Under the pieces are notes generated by a model that was given only the letters and a program-made list of their open reading frames with translations, had not been told where the DNA came from and did no database searches. Positions 11,226-21,826 of a stretch of 64,000 nt of DNA are shown here, one piece after another; position 1 is the first letter of the stretch; each line of letters begins with the position of its first letter. Location of the stretch: NCBI GenBank assembly GCA_022606135.1, contig JABYQN010000006.1, positions 2,170,001 through 2,234,000 of the forward strand, written 5' to 3'. The translations under genes and the position numbers were made by a program. This stretch comes from Fomes fomentarius. Lineage: Eukaryota; Basidiomycota; Agaricomycetes; Polyporales; Polyporaceae.

Positions 11226-12997
11226 ATGGCCCCAAAGTCCAAGCCTGCTTCCACGAACGGCGCTGCGAAGAAGCCCAAGGCGGAGACGTCTTCCGGCACG
11301 GCCACCCCCACTGTCTCCACTGCAGAAACCCATGAATTCGTTGTCTACGGTTCAGGAAAGCCAGAGAAGGCGCTCTACGACGCTGAACAGACCAAAATCA
11401 AGGCGGAGATCGACGCCCTCCAGGCCAAACTAGTATGTCCTCGTGTCCACATATCTTACTTCCAGAAGTTTCATATTCCCCGTCCATTCCTTCCGGAAAT
11501 AGAATGCGGTCAAGGACAAGCTTTCTCTGAACCAGAAGGGTGGCCCCGGAAACGAGAGACGCAACGCACTCCGTGCTGAGCTCGACGGCATACGGGGCCA
11601 ACAGTCGAACAGCAAGCTCGCTAGGGGGAAGGTCATCGAGCAGCTCAAAACCCTCCAGGAGGGCATTCAAAAGAAGGTGAGCAGGACATGTGCACTGCAC
11701 TCGGCACAAATTGCTCAGCCAGAATAGGTCAAGGACCTCAATGCCGCGAAGGCGAAGATACCCTACAAGACCGTCGCTGAAGTAGACGAGCGCATTAGGT
11801 AGGCATGTCCGGCGAAACCCATCAACCCTTTCTTATCTCTGGCCAAGGCAATTGGACAAGCAGGTTGAGTCCGGTAGCCTCAAGCTCGTCGAGGAGAAGC
11901 GTGCCCTTCAGGAGATCTCGCAGTGGAAGCGTAGCCGGCGGATAGTCGAGGGCTTCCAAGCCGAGCAGGAAGCTATTGACGTCGACCGCGCGAAAGCTGA
12001 CGAGATCCGCAAAGAACTTGACGACCCTGAAGCGAAAGCAGCTGCTGAGCGGTACGACGCGATCAAGGCGGAGTTGGACGAGTTGAAGAAGGAGGGCGAC
12101 GAGGCGTACGCCAGCCGGAGCAAACTTCTGGACGAGAGGACAGCACTGCAGGGCCAGCTCGACGAGCTTTACGATCGCAAGCGCGAGTCCGCAGCGCGGT
12201 ACAAGGAAGCTAACGACAAGTTCTATACCAAGCTCAACGAGGACCGCGCGCGGAGAGCAGAACGCGCACGTGCCCAGCGCGAGGAGCAGGAACAGGCCAA
12301 GAAGAAGGAGGTTGTGGACCGCCTCCGCGAGGAGGCTGAGATCCCCGCGTTTCAAGCGCAGATCGAGGACAGCCAGACCCTCATCGATTACTTCTCTGGC
12401 AAATCGACCTCAGGCACGTTGTTGAGCCAGAAGCCTCTCACGGAGAAATCGGACGTCGCTGGGGTTCCTAAGCTCGATATCCGGAAGGTTGACGCCGGGC
12501 CCGGGGAGGGTCTGGTTGCCCGCAAGAAGAAGGGCGAGGAGGAGGAGACGTACTTTGTCGGTGGGGGCAAGAAGAAAGGCAAGAAAGGAGGGGCAAAGAC
12601 ACCTGCAGAGACCAATGGCTCAGAGACGGCCGGTGGTCAGCTCAACGTTCCCCTTCCCACTCTTTCCGCCCTCCTGTCGCTGTCAATACCTCCGCCTACT
12701 TCCACCGCTGATGTGCCGCGTGTCATCGAAGATCTCAAGACGAAGAAAACGTGGTTCGAGGCCAACCAGGCGCGTGTCACTGCGGAGAACAAGGCCAAGG
12801 CGGAGGCGCAGATCCGCAAGCTTACCGGCAGCAGGTCCGCAGACGTCGACGTACCCCAACCCGAGGATGTTACTCCCAATGGCGGTACTGAACCTGCTTC
12901 CAAAACCGCTGCTACACCCGTTCCACCGTTGAGCGAGCCTGCTGACTCCACTGACGAGAAGCTAGAAACTGCGCAGGAGCAGACTACTGAGGCATAG
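11226..12997 (+). CDS. BFR1: Bfr1-like ribosome/mRNA-associated coiled-coil protein
   Basis: Four exons (11226-11432, 11503-11676, 11728-11798, 11848-12997) encode 533 residues. The N-terminal ~300 residues are almost continuous charged coiled coil, opening with the family segment EFVVYGSGKPEKALYDAEQTK and including YKTVAEVDERIRQLDKQVES and LVEEKRALQEISQWKRSRR. Central and C-terminal parts contain FQAQIEDSQTLIDYFSGK and a Lys-rich patch (KKGKKGGAK). In yeast Bfr1 associates with polysomes and mRNPs at the ER and affects secretion and nuclear segregation; that role is known from the family, not visible here. The C-terminal ~80 residues are Thr/Pro/Glu-rich and variable. Confidence 0.92.
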
Positions 12998-13401
12998 TGA
13001 CGCGTCTATGATTGGTCTGTTAGGTAGTACTTGTTGGACTGGCAGTCATGTAATTTCGATGCGCTTCCTACGTCACCGCTCGGAATCGCATCTCATATTC
13101 ACACCGAGAAATACACACACGATGACATCTGAGGCTGAGTGGCATATGGTATCGGGAGTGTCCAGTACATTGACCGGTGCGGTGGGGATACATTCGGCGG
13201 AGCAACAGGAGAGAGATAGAGAGAGGGAGAGATCGGTAGTGGATTTACGTGAGGCGTCAATACAGCAGCGGAGCAAAAGTCAATAATTAACAGCCAGGAA
13301 AGCGAGCAGACAGGTATTAGTTCGATTCGTAGGGTATAGCAGTAGGTAAAAGTCGGTTTCAAATCCCAATCGACGTATGAATGATGAATATCTTTCCCGA
13401 A
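12998..13401. other. Intergenic: convergent 3' ends of BFR1 and the RFX gene
   Basis: Tail-to-tail gap of about 400 bp. It contains a purine-rich run (GA-rich, about 13208-13232). No coding evidence. Confidence 0.5.
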
Positions 13402-16400
13402 TTATGATTCCGACTTGACGGAATCGGACTCGTTCTCCGGCTCGCTGCTAGTAGACGGCGGCGTGCCAGACGCGCTGATGCCTAGGTCCTGCGGCGTGAA
13501 GGCAGGCACGTCGAAGGTGCTTGACCCGTAGTCGGGGAAGGATAGGCCGGAAGTATGTACATTGAGAGCATCGTCCTGTGATGATGCGCTGTCGAGGTAG
13601 CTGAGGGAGCCGAAGGCGTCGGCGCCGAAGGTCGTTGCTGCAGGGTCGAGGGTGCCGCCAAAGGTGTCCGCTTGCAACGCGGCTAGCATGCTAGACGTTG
13701 TAGGGGTGTGGGCCATCGTGTTCGACGGGCGGACGTCCACAGTGGTGTTGGGGAAGCTCTCTTGGCCAGCCATGGGTGACAGCGAGAAGAATTGCTGCTG
13801 CATCACAGGCTCGACAGATGCTGCAACGGAAGTTGTCGACAGAGCGACATTGCGAAGAACGTTCAGCGCAATCCAATCGCTGGACGGCCACGGGAGTGTA
13901 AGTAGGGATTTGCACACGGTTGCAGTGATCGACTTACTCCAAGAACAGCTTGAGAATCTGGAATGCGCCGAAGGCAGGATCGCTCCGGATAGTCTATAAG
14001 GCAATCAACGATCAGCACGTCTGTTAACGACAGGTGCCGCGAGCTCGTCGTCCTCACCAGATCTCGCATAACTTGGCTAGTAACATAGCCCCAACGGATC
14101 AGCACACTCCGAGAGCTCATCGTCGCCCTGTCTTCAACACCAATCCCGCGGCCACCCATCAACCGCTCGCAGCACTTGTCTGCCCATGCCATGACATCAC
14201 GAACGGGATCTTGGCTCTTGCTCAGACCGTCAAGCACCTGCACGAATTCATTCTCGAGCAGCTGCACCAAGTCCTCATGCCGGCAATTGCACACCAGCGC
14301 CGACTGGTTCCGCACCGACTCGAAGTCAATCTTCTGCCAAGACCGCCTCATCTCCATGAGTTGTTTTTGGTTCGTCAGAACGGTATTTAACGCCTGCGTA
14401 ACCTGGTAGATGTCAAGGAAGCGTACTGCGCGTACAGGTTTCAATCAAACTTTCTCGACGTGAAATACAGATAGAACATCACTTACAAACGAGATGCCCG
14501 AAGCGTGCGCCCAACTCAACCTTGGGTTCGACGAACGTGTTTCCATACGAGTCGAGGGCCACAAGGAGGATCTTCTCCATTTTGTCAGCGAGCTGACGCA
14601 GGCCAGCCAAGGCATTGGGGGCGATAGGGGAGAGCATCTGCGAGCGGAGCATCTCGAGGATTTCCTACATGGATTGTTAACAATAACTCCGTTGTGATAT
14701 AACGGTCAATGATACGTACATCGTAGACGATGGCATCCGCCTTCGTCATCAGACCGGCGACCGCTGGGGCATGAACGACTTCCCGATGAGCACCGGTGAG
14801 GCTGGACCAGAAGGATCGAAGATGGAGCTCAAACTGGTCAAACCGGAATGACCGGACACTCTCCAACAGTGCATCAAGATGGTCCTGAAACCACGCCCAC
14901 ACCTCACGAGCGGCGACACTCTGCGGTGTTGTGGAGTTTGCGCCGACCGCCTCATCAATGGACGGGAAGTTCGGCATCTGTCGGACAGAGGTACCGATGC
15001 TGCCCACAATGGGCATGGACGTCGGCACGCTGCCCGAAGGGGATGGCTGAGAGGGGACCTGAATGCCTTCCTGTCCGGTGTGTCTCCGCATGGGCGCCTG
15101 CACGGGAAAAGTGCTTGCCGGCCTCTGGGTGGCCTGGGCTTGCGACAGCAAGCTAGCTGCGGTCGGAGTCTTCTCATCCGCAAAAATGGCAGGAGTCTTG
15201 TTGCCAGATAGGTTCAGCGAATTCCGTTTGGAGACCGTTCCAGATGCGGGGCCCTCAGACTCGTCCTCCTCATCTTCGTCCGACCCAGCACGGTTCATGC
15301 CTTCGCCCTGCTCGTTGGACATGCGTTGAGCGTTAACCGCCTGCTGGGCCGCGTTGTTGTTTGACTTGCGGATGTAGTCCTGGAGGAACTCTGCCTCGGC
15401 GGACGTAGCAGGACGGATGCCGCAATCTGTCGCAAGTGAACAGAGTGGCGTCAATCAAGCGCCGACAGAATCATGATCGAAGTACCAGGGCGGACGTACA
15501 ATGATACTTGCTGTTCCCTCGGACTCCCAGTCGCCTCGTTTTGATAGTGGGGAAACATAGCCTAATCGCCTTTCCCAGCGTGGCAGTATTGATGTGTGGA
15601 ATACCGTACTGATCGCAGACCCGGCGATAGGAAAAGTACAGACCCTGGCGCGGGACGTTCCCGTCGGGGTACGGGGAATAGTTCGCTGTCAACCTGCACG
15701 GCACGGAAGAAGAAGGCGGGGGTCGAGCGTCGGCGGCCGCGGTGGATGGACAGATGCAGGAAAAAGAGGGGAGACAAGAGCGGATGTTGAACGGCTCGGC
15801 TCTGCACCAACAAGCGACGTGAAGAGAGGGACGTACCATGCCTGCACAAAAATCTGCTTCGCCCTGTCCGACGCACTCGTCGTCGTGGCCGCCCGCACGT
15901 TCGCGGCCAGCTTCTCGAGCGCGTGGTCCGGGCTGAGAGCCATCCTACCAAACGCGCCTGTCGCATGCATGCCCTCGGCGGGGTTGGGGATCATCGTCGG
16001 TGGAGGGCCGGCGTACATGGGGTGGTACTCGTGGCCAGTGGAGGCGAGATACATCGAGATGTCCTCGGTCTCGCTGGACGAGGAGTGGACGCTTTCCGTG
16101 TCACGGGGGTAAGGGGAGGCCGAGACACGGGCACGGATGTGGGTCTGACGCAAGTGGCCTTTGAGCGCGGGGTTTGTGATGTTGTGATTGGGGGGCGAGT
16201 CGGCGGGGGTTTGGAGGTCGAGGGAGTAGGCGGAGGAGAGGGAGGCGTCCGAGGTGTTGCGGGCGTGGTCGTAGGAGTTGGTGGTATGGAAGGAAGCGCG
16301 GTAGAGGTCTTCGGCGGAGGGTGGGAGAACGGGCGTGTTGCGCAGAACGCCACCCTGGGAAGACTGAGGACGAGAGTTGGGGGAGTGCGAGGAGGACGAG

Positions 16401-16492
16401 GAGGCCGAGTTTGAACGCGAGTGGAGATGGGCATTTGGGAGAAAGTCGAAGGGGACGTTTGCGGCCATCATCTGAAGGTTCACGGCCGCCAT
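13402..16492 (-). CDS. RFX-family winged-helix transcription factor
   Basis: Seven exons (16492-15837, 15693-15500, 15426-14720, 14664-14487, 14425-14058, 13993-13938, 13879-13402) encode 878 residues. After a ~210-residue Ser-rich N-terminus comes the RFX DNA-binding domain, almost all on the short second exon: NYSPYPDGNVPRQGLYFSYR, YGIPHINTATLGKAIRLCFP and TRRLGVRGNSKYHY, including the Arg-rich wing and the invariant GNSKYHY. The downstream half matches the extended RFX dimerisation region (WAWFQDHLDALLESV, FWSSLTGAHREVV, MRDL.TIRSDPAFGAFQIL). Fungal relatives are S. pombe Sak1 and yeast Rfx1/Crt1, which act in differentiation and the DNA-damage response; which role applies here cannot be read from sequence. 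The first intron is long for this genome (143 bp). Confidence 0.92.
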
Positions 16493-17044
16493 GTAGATAA
16501 GTAGATATAGATAGTGGGGGGTAAGGACTGTGAGTGTGTGGCGGATGCGAGATCCTGAAGCGGCCCAGCCGTGCGCGAAGGAAAGAGAGAGATCAAGGAG
16601 AGCGGCGAAATGGGCGAAAGCTGAGCGAGTGGAGGAGTAAAAAGGACAAGGCGAAGGAGGCTGAGGCTGAGGCAGAGGGCGAGATGATGTGTGATCCTAT
16701 CTGCCCTGCCGCCGTCGGACCAGGTACAGCGCACGAAGAAGGCGAAGAGCGACGAGACCCCCGAGTCCTCTCGCAGCAGTGCGTAAATACAAAATAGAAA
16801 CACGCCTTGGGCCCCGGATAGAGTCCAAAGTTCAGATGGCAGGAAACAGTGCAGATGCACAACGTCGTCGGTGGTCAAGGCAACAACCCGCACACGCACG
16901 GCGTCTCCTCCCCACCTCTCCGCGCCCACGCTCCGCCAGGGTCCACTCCGCTCTCCCACAGCCCACATCACTCTGATCCGCCGCAGGAACACACATCCGC
17001 CAATTCCGGCCAATCGTACATCCATCTCTCTCATCTACTACATT
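16493..17044. other. Intergenic: RFX gene leader and promoter
   Basis: About 550 bp between the PPN1 stop codon and the RFX gene start, both on the minus strand. Pyrimidine-rich stretches on the minus strand fit a transcribed leader. A minus-strand open frame of 184 codons covers it but has no domain features. Confidence 0.5.
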
Positions 17045-19705
17045 TCATCTTTCCCTACGGCTCCCCCCGCCCATGTACATCAGCTCTTTGAATCGCTGCC
17101 GCACTTTCTTTCCCTTTGACCGCCCCATCCGGCTCCCAAGCGCGGTCCAGGACGGGATCGTCAGGTCCGGCAGCGAGTACGGCGCGTACTTCTTCGACTT
17201 GCTCACCGTGCTGTTCCGCAGCGACCGGGGCAAGTGTCGTTTCGGGATGGGATACGCGAATTTCTGCCCACCCGCAACATTTTCCGGCCCCTCCGCCGGA
17301 GGCGGGTGGAGTGCGCGCACCGGGAACGTCAGATATTCCAGCTTGAATTTCGGACGGTGTTCCTCGTCGGCCGCATCCAAGCCCGGCAAATAATACTATA
17401 ATAATGAATCACACAGCCCGGCGGTCAACATTCTAGCGCTCCTGATAGTGATCTGACGACCTAACCCAATCTTACCTGTGCATAGCCAAGCGGTGTCCAG
17501 CGAGTGTTCGTCCGAGACGGTGACTTTGGGCTCGAATGCCACGGCTGAGTGAGGTGACAGCGCCAAGAGTTCTCATATTCTGGTTCGTCGCAGAGCTCGC
17601 CTGCGACGTCCCTCATGGATCGCGACCCCCCTGGTTGCGCGTCCTCTCCGAGATGGCCAGGATCATAGAGTTCGCCAGTAAGGTTGTACATGAATATTCG
17701 GAAAGAAGGCAAGTAGGTCGGTACCACCGGAGGAGCGACGTTGACGACGCCATAGTTGTCATGGTCGATATTCTGGGCCTTTGGGAGGTCGGAGAACTCC
17801 TCTAGCAGGAGCCTGTACAGTTCCTTCTTGTTGTGCTTGAACACCGCGGCTTCGTCGTCGGATGGCAAGGACACGTTACGACGCCGCGAAAGGTGCTCAG
17901 CATCCAACAGGAAGAACTGAATTGCGTTCAGTATGCGAAGATCTTCGAGAAGGGTCCGAGTAGAACTTACATGATCGATATTCATGTGCTATCCTCAGAA
18001 CCACATCCGAGTGAGCGTACGTTGCGAGATAGACAAGCAGACACTCACGCCATAGAGGTGGCCGAGTATAATGTCCTGGTATCTCAGCGAGAGTTCCACA
18101 TATCGAACATACTATTCGAAGGCCAGTATCACCAATGTCAGGCGCATACACACAGCCTGTCAAGGAAGACAGACTAACACATTCGGGGAAGTAGTTTCGA
18201 GACGACGGAGGGATATGTCCGGACAGCCAAACCTACGGGCATCGTTAATTATGTGACCAGCCAATCGGACGCAGATGCGGGACCGAACCTGGATCTTCCT
18301 CTGGCGGAAGGACTCCAACTGCACTTCAAGCCAGTCGAACTGAAGGTTCCCGGGGTCTTGTGGATCGGACCGTTCACAGCCTCCCACAGCTGCTCAGTTG
18401 CCATGGCGATTAGTCAAAATACAGTGCTTGACATACAAGTGTGGGGAAACCGCACCTGTGTTTGAATCATAGAAGTACATAGTGTTCAAGCTAATGGCCG
18501 CCACAGAGTTCGGGATTACTTCGACGGAAAAGTAGCCGCCACGCTGGAACACCTGATACGCAGGGAATGGCACAAACGACCGCCACATTCTGACGAAACG
18601 TCGGTCAGCAGATGAGAATCCCAGAGGGACACGGGACCACACGGCACGTACGAGGAATACTCGGCCGTTATGGTGTTGGGACCTGGTCGCCGGACTCTCA
18701 GTTTGGTATAGAAGTGCCCAAACGCGTTCGAACAGGAAATTCGCACCTGGCATCATGATATTCTGAGGATCAAGCTCAAGCTTAGCGCTCAGAGTTTGCT
18801 TCTCTGAGTGAAGGAACTTACATGTGCTATAAGAGACTGAGGTCAACATCGGTCAATGATGACAAACTAGGACTGACACCTACGCCATACGTCGTTATTC
18901 CCTGAGAAATCGCCCACGGTTCGCGGTCGTAAATGGAGAGAATTTCTGAAGAGAACAAGACGCACCAATGGTTGGCACCACGGGAATGCCTTTGCGTACA
19001 AATACGTCTTCCATCTTCTTTGCCATTGCTTGATTCAGCTCATATATCTCCGCCGTCGTCCGGGGTCTCTTACGGTCGTTGTCATGCCTGTAAAATAGCG
19101 CGTCCATTGGTGCGTTGAATCTATTAAAGCTATGCTCATCGTACCTCGCGCTATCGCCAGTCCCTATGCAACGTCCGACAGATGAGCAAGGAAGCATAGT
19201 CATGCGAGCGAAAGAAATATTACAGATCACAAAGTCTATCTCGTCCGTCCATTCTCGATCTAGAAACTCCAGCGTGTAGTTGGTTAGAGAAAGAGGAGAG
19301 TCGCAGTCACTGCGACGGGTGAGGACTTGTTTCCACCGACGCAGAGCCCTGGGGTGTACTTGCCTGTAGGAGAGTCCGTAGTAACCTGCGGCCGCCTTGC
19401 CCTCTTTGGGCTTTCCCCTATGACAGGCCTTCTTATCCGATGAGCCAACGCGATAGTGGGGGTCGGGATGCATGTCCGTTATATGGAGAAAACGACCTTG
19501 GAGCTTTCGGCCAGGTTCTGCACCCGGGAAGGGAGGCGGATCACAGTCAGACAACTAGCACGCGACCACAGAGGAAACCGCGCGACGGACTCATGTACAT
19601 CCCCGCGTTCTCCATCGATATCTCCAGCGGAGCCTGTGCAGGCATATTCCAGGCGTCCGAGACGAGACTGAGCAGAATTAAAGGTAGGATCCTGAGCTCT
19701 AGCAT
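17045..19705 (-). CDS. PPN1: Endopolyphosphatase Ppn1 (vacuolar metallophosphoesterase)
   Basis: Cleaves inorganic polyphosphate internally, normally in the vacuole. I reconstruct 16 exons, about 580 residues. The start at 19705 gives a hydrophobic N-terminal segment (MLELRILPLILLSLVSDAW), the signal-anchor expected for this family; the end of exon 1 (about 19578) is uncertain. Metal-site motifs: FLHITDMHPDPHY (Asp, His), WTGDSARHDNDR, TIGNNDVWPH, WLSGHIPP and GHLYGHMNIDH. The C-terminal part (YYLPGLDAADEEHRPKFKLE) is also family-typical, followed by a basic tail. Gene structure is extreme: exons of 19, 18, 5, 16, 31 and 18 nt, one GC-AG intron (19310-19363), and the catalytic GNND...PH block spread over four exons. 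Exons 2-16 sum to an exact reading frame, which supports the model. Confidence 0.9.
18822..18826 (-). other. PPN1: 5-nt micro-exon of PPN1
   Basis: CACAT on the minus strand, preceded by an AG acceptor (TTATAG) and followed by a perfect GTAAGT donor. Inclusion gives the Pro-His of GNNDVWPHNIM, the sequence expected for the family. Skipping it breaks the frame. Confidence 0.75.
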
Positions 19706-20240
19706 GGTGGTGGTCAAAGGCAGCAGAGAGATTATCCCAAGCTCTAGAGGGTAGGGAGGCACTTATGGTAAATCTAAACGCAGACAGACATGGCAGATGA
19801 AGGACGGTCAAGCTACCGTGGCTTCCAAGGCTACGCACGTTCGTGGACTGCAGTTGCGCTTCACATTCTACTTCCGCATCCGGCGCCTCTTCTACGGCGC
19901 TTGCCGGTCACACGTCACACAAACTCTCGACGCGTCCACGCGCACGCGTTCACGTTCGCGCTTCGGCCGTGTCCTGCGGCGAATCACGTCAGTCCCGCTC
20001 ACTCAGCACCCATATCCCGCTCCACAGGTGATGTACAGAAAAACACTTCAACAATGATATTGACCGACGTACGGACATCGATTGGTAGTTACACGTACAA
20101 ATTACATGTGGCGGCGAGTACTTTACCGTGACGCGGTTCGATTGTGCGGGATGATAGTACAGATGCATGAACAATGGGAGCGGATAAATGAGCTAGGAAT
20201 GGCGGGAACCGAGGACTGGAGACAGCGGAGGCGGATAATC
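19706..20240. other. Intergenic: PPN1 promoter
   Basis: About 535 bp between PPN1 and the stop codon of the next minus-strand gene. No convincing coding frame. It should carry the PPN1 promoter. Confidence 0.5.
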
Positions 20241-20861
20241 TCATTTGATCCTGATCGAACGAGTCGTCGATGTGGTACTGAGGTCGTTCGCCATGGACTC
20301 TTGACGTGAACGGTGCATGTCAAGGAGGTATGCAGCATTGTCGTTTTCGTAGAGCACCTTGCGTATCGAGTCTTCTACAAGATGACACATCTGATGATAT
20401 ACATTTAGTAAGGCAGGCTCTAAAGCTAAATCAAGTTGGGGACAACTTACCCTGCTGTAACCTCCGCGTTCGAGCTGAGTGCGAGACTTTGCAATAGTGT
20501 TATGAATTGCGTCGTATGCATATCTCCGCCTGTCATGGTGTCCACGAACTCAGGCACCGCATCTAAGTGATACAACGTGACATACTCACAAGACGCTCTC
20601 AAGCCCATTGCGAGACCGGGGCAATAGGTACAGGTCCGCACCGGTCAAGTATCTCTTGAAGGCCTCGTAGGTGGCGCACCCCGACGTGAGAGTTTCGTCG
20701 AGGGAAGGATGATCTTGGTCCCACGAGAACCAATTCTCGCTGTAAGGGAGCGTGGTTAGGGGAAGTGTGCGAAGGTTGAGCCACCATGAGCAACAGAGAA
20801 CATACGTGAGGTGGTTGTGGGCGAGTGCTTCGGGGCTCTGGGGTGCAAGGAGGCGGTCCAT
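20241..20861 (-). CDS. Unrecognised 144-residue protein
   Basis: Four exons (20861-20806, 20739-20590, 20529-20451, 20390-20241) with consensus junctions (GTATGT, GTGAGT and GTAAGT donors) join into one 435-nt frame, which no single open frame shows. The product starts MDRLLAPQSPEALAHNH, contains WFSWDQDHPSLDETL and ATYEAFKRYLTGADLYLLPR, then a likely helical part (AYDAIHNTIAKSRTQLERGG, VEDSIRKVLYENDNAAYLLD) and ends in a Ser/Thr/Arg-rich tail. No signal peptide or membrane segment. I do not recognise a family. It is divergent from acetoacetyl-CoA synthetase across a ~965-bp gap. The splice model is the main evidence that it is a gene. Confidence 0.6.
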
Positions 20862-21826
20862 CGTGGATAGCGAGCACGTAGGGCGCGAGGAGAGAGGGGG
20901 ATGGTTGAGAGACGATGAATGGAGTCAGCGGAGAAGGGCAGTCGAGGCTTTATACCGGCGAAGGGTTGAGGGGTTTCGGGCAGAGATGAGGATAATTTAA
21001 GACAAAGCGGGATAGTCCAATGCGCTTTCGGATGGCTGTTGGGCTGGATTAGAAGGTGGGAAGCAGCGCAAGGACAAACGTGAGCGTTGGGCTCTGCAGC
21101 AAAAAGTTGTGTGTGGAAGAGTCATCTCCAGCCACTGGATATAAGTGGGGCCTTGGCGCTCAGCGCTTCGCACGTTCGTCCGATGCGATTTATTATCCGC
21201 TTACGCCCGCTTCTGAATCATGTCATCTCACCGGGCCATCTTGCTATTTCCGGGCTGTTGTCACACTCTGTCGTGTTTGTTGGTGGTTCGAGGGCACAGA
21301 AGAGGGTGATCTGCGCCTTAGTGGCGTCCATACCAGTCTTGTCAATGAGCATTCTTGCAGGATGTGTCACTTTTTGCGTAGACGCCGTGTTATCTGGCTC
21401 GAGATGGCCAAGCCGATCGCCGTACACTGGGTGACGCGACCGGGCAAGTCCGAGCACAGTCTATGGAAGGCGCGTCCACATCCGGTCGTCGAGAGCCCCA
21501 CTCCGCTCGGACGACGTCCCAGTGTACGACCGGCTAAGCCTATATTGAGTTTCCAACGTCGGCTAGGCAAGACATCCGCCAACTCCTCTCGCGCAAGTCG
21601 CACACCTGGCTTGGCTCTTCTCCCGCTCTACCCGCTGCACATCTTGGCACATACCGTTACCTGTCTCTTCCTTCTCATCCCACCCGTATATCCGCCCACG
21701 CACCCACACCGGCTCGAACCCACCACTCTCTGCGACTGTCGGAATCCATGCAAGCATCCCGCCCCAGAACTTTGTCATAGCTCCTGTTCATCTGACTCAT
21801 TTCCCGGGCAGATCTCCGTGCCCAAC
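20862..21826. other. Divergent promoter region
   Basis: About 965 bp between the 144-residue gene and acetoacetyl-CoA synthetase. The acetoacetyl-CoA synthetase frame is open upstream to 21056, but that extension has no resemblance to the family N-terminus and is taken as leader. Nothing else seen. Confidence 0.5.

Noticed and set aside
21690..21740. tRNA-like TTCGA loop on the minus strand
   Set aside because: The flanking bases do not form a T-stem or acceptor stem. Other GGTTCGA/TTCAAA matches in the window (near 3064, 13359, 23113, 23587) fail in the same way.
21056..21826. N-terminal extension of acetoacetyl-CoA synthetase
   Set aside because: The upstream frame is open but has no similarity to the family; MALHTPDSP at 21827 matches the expected start.
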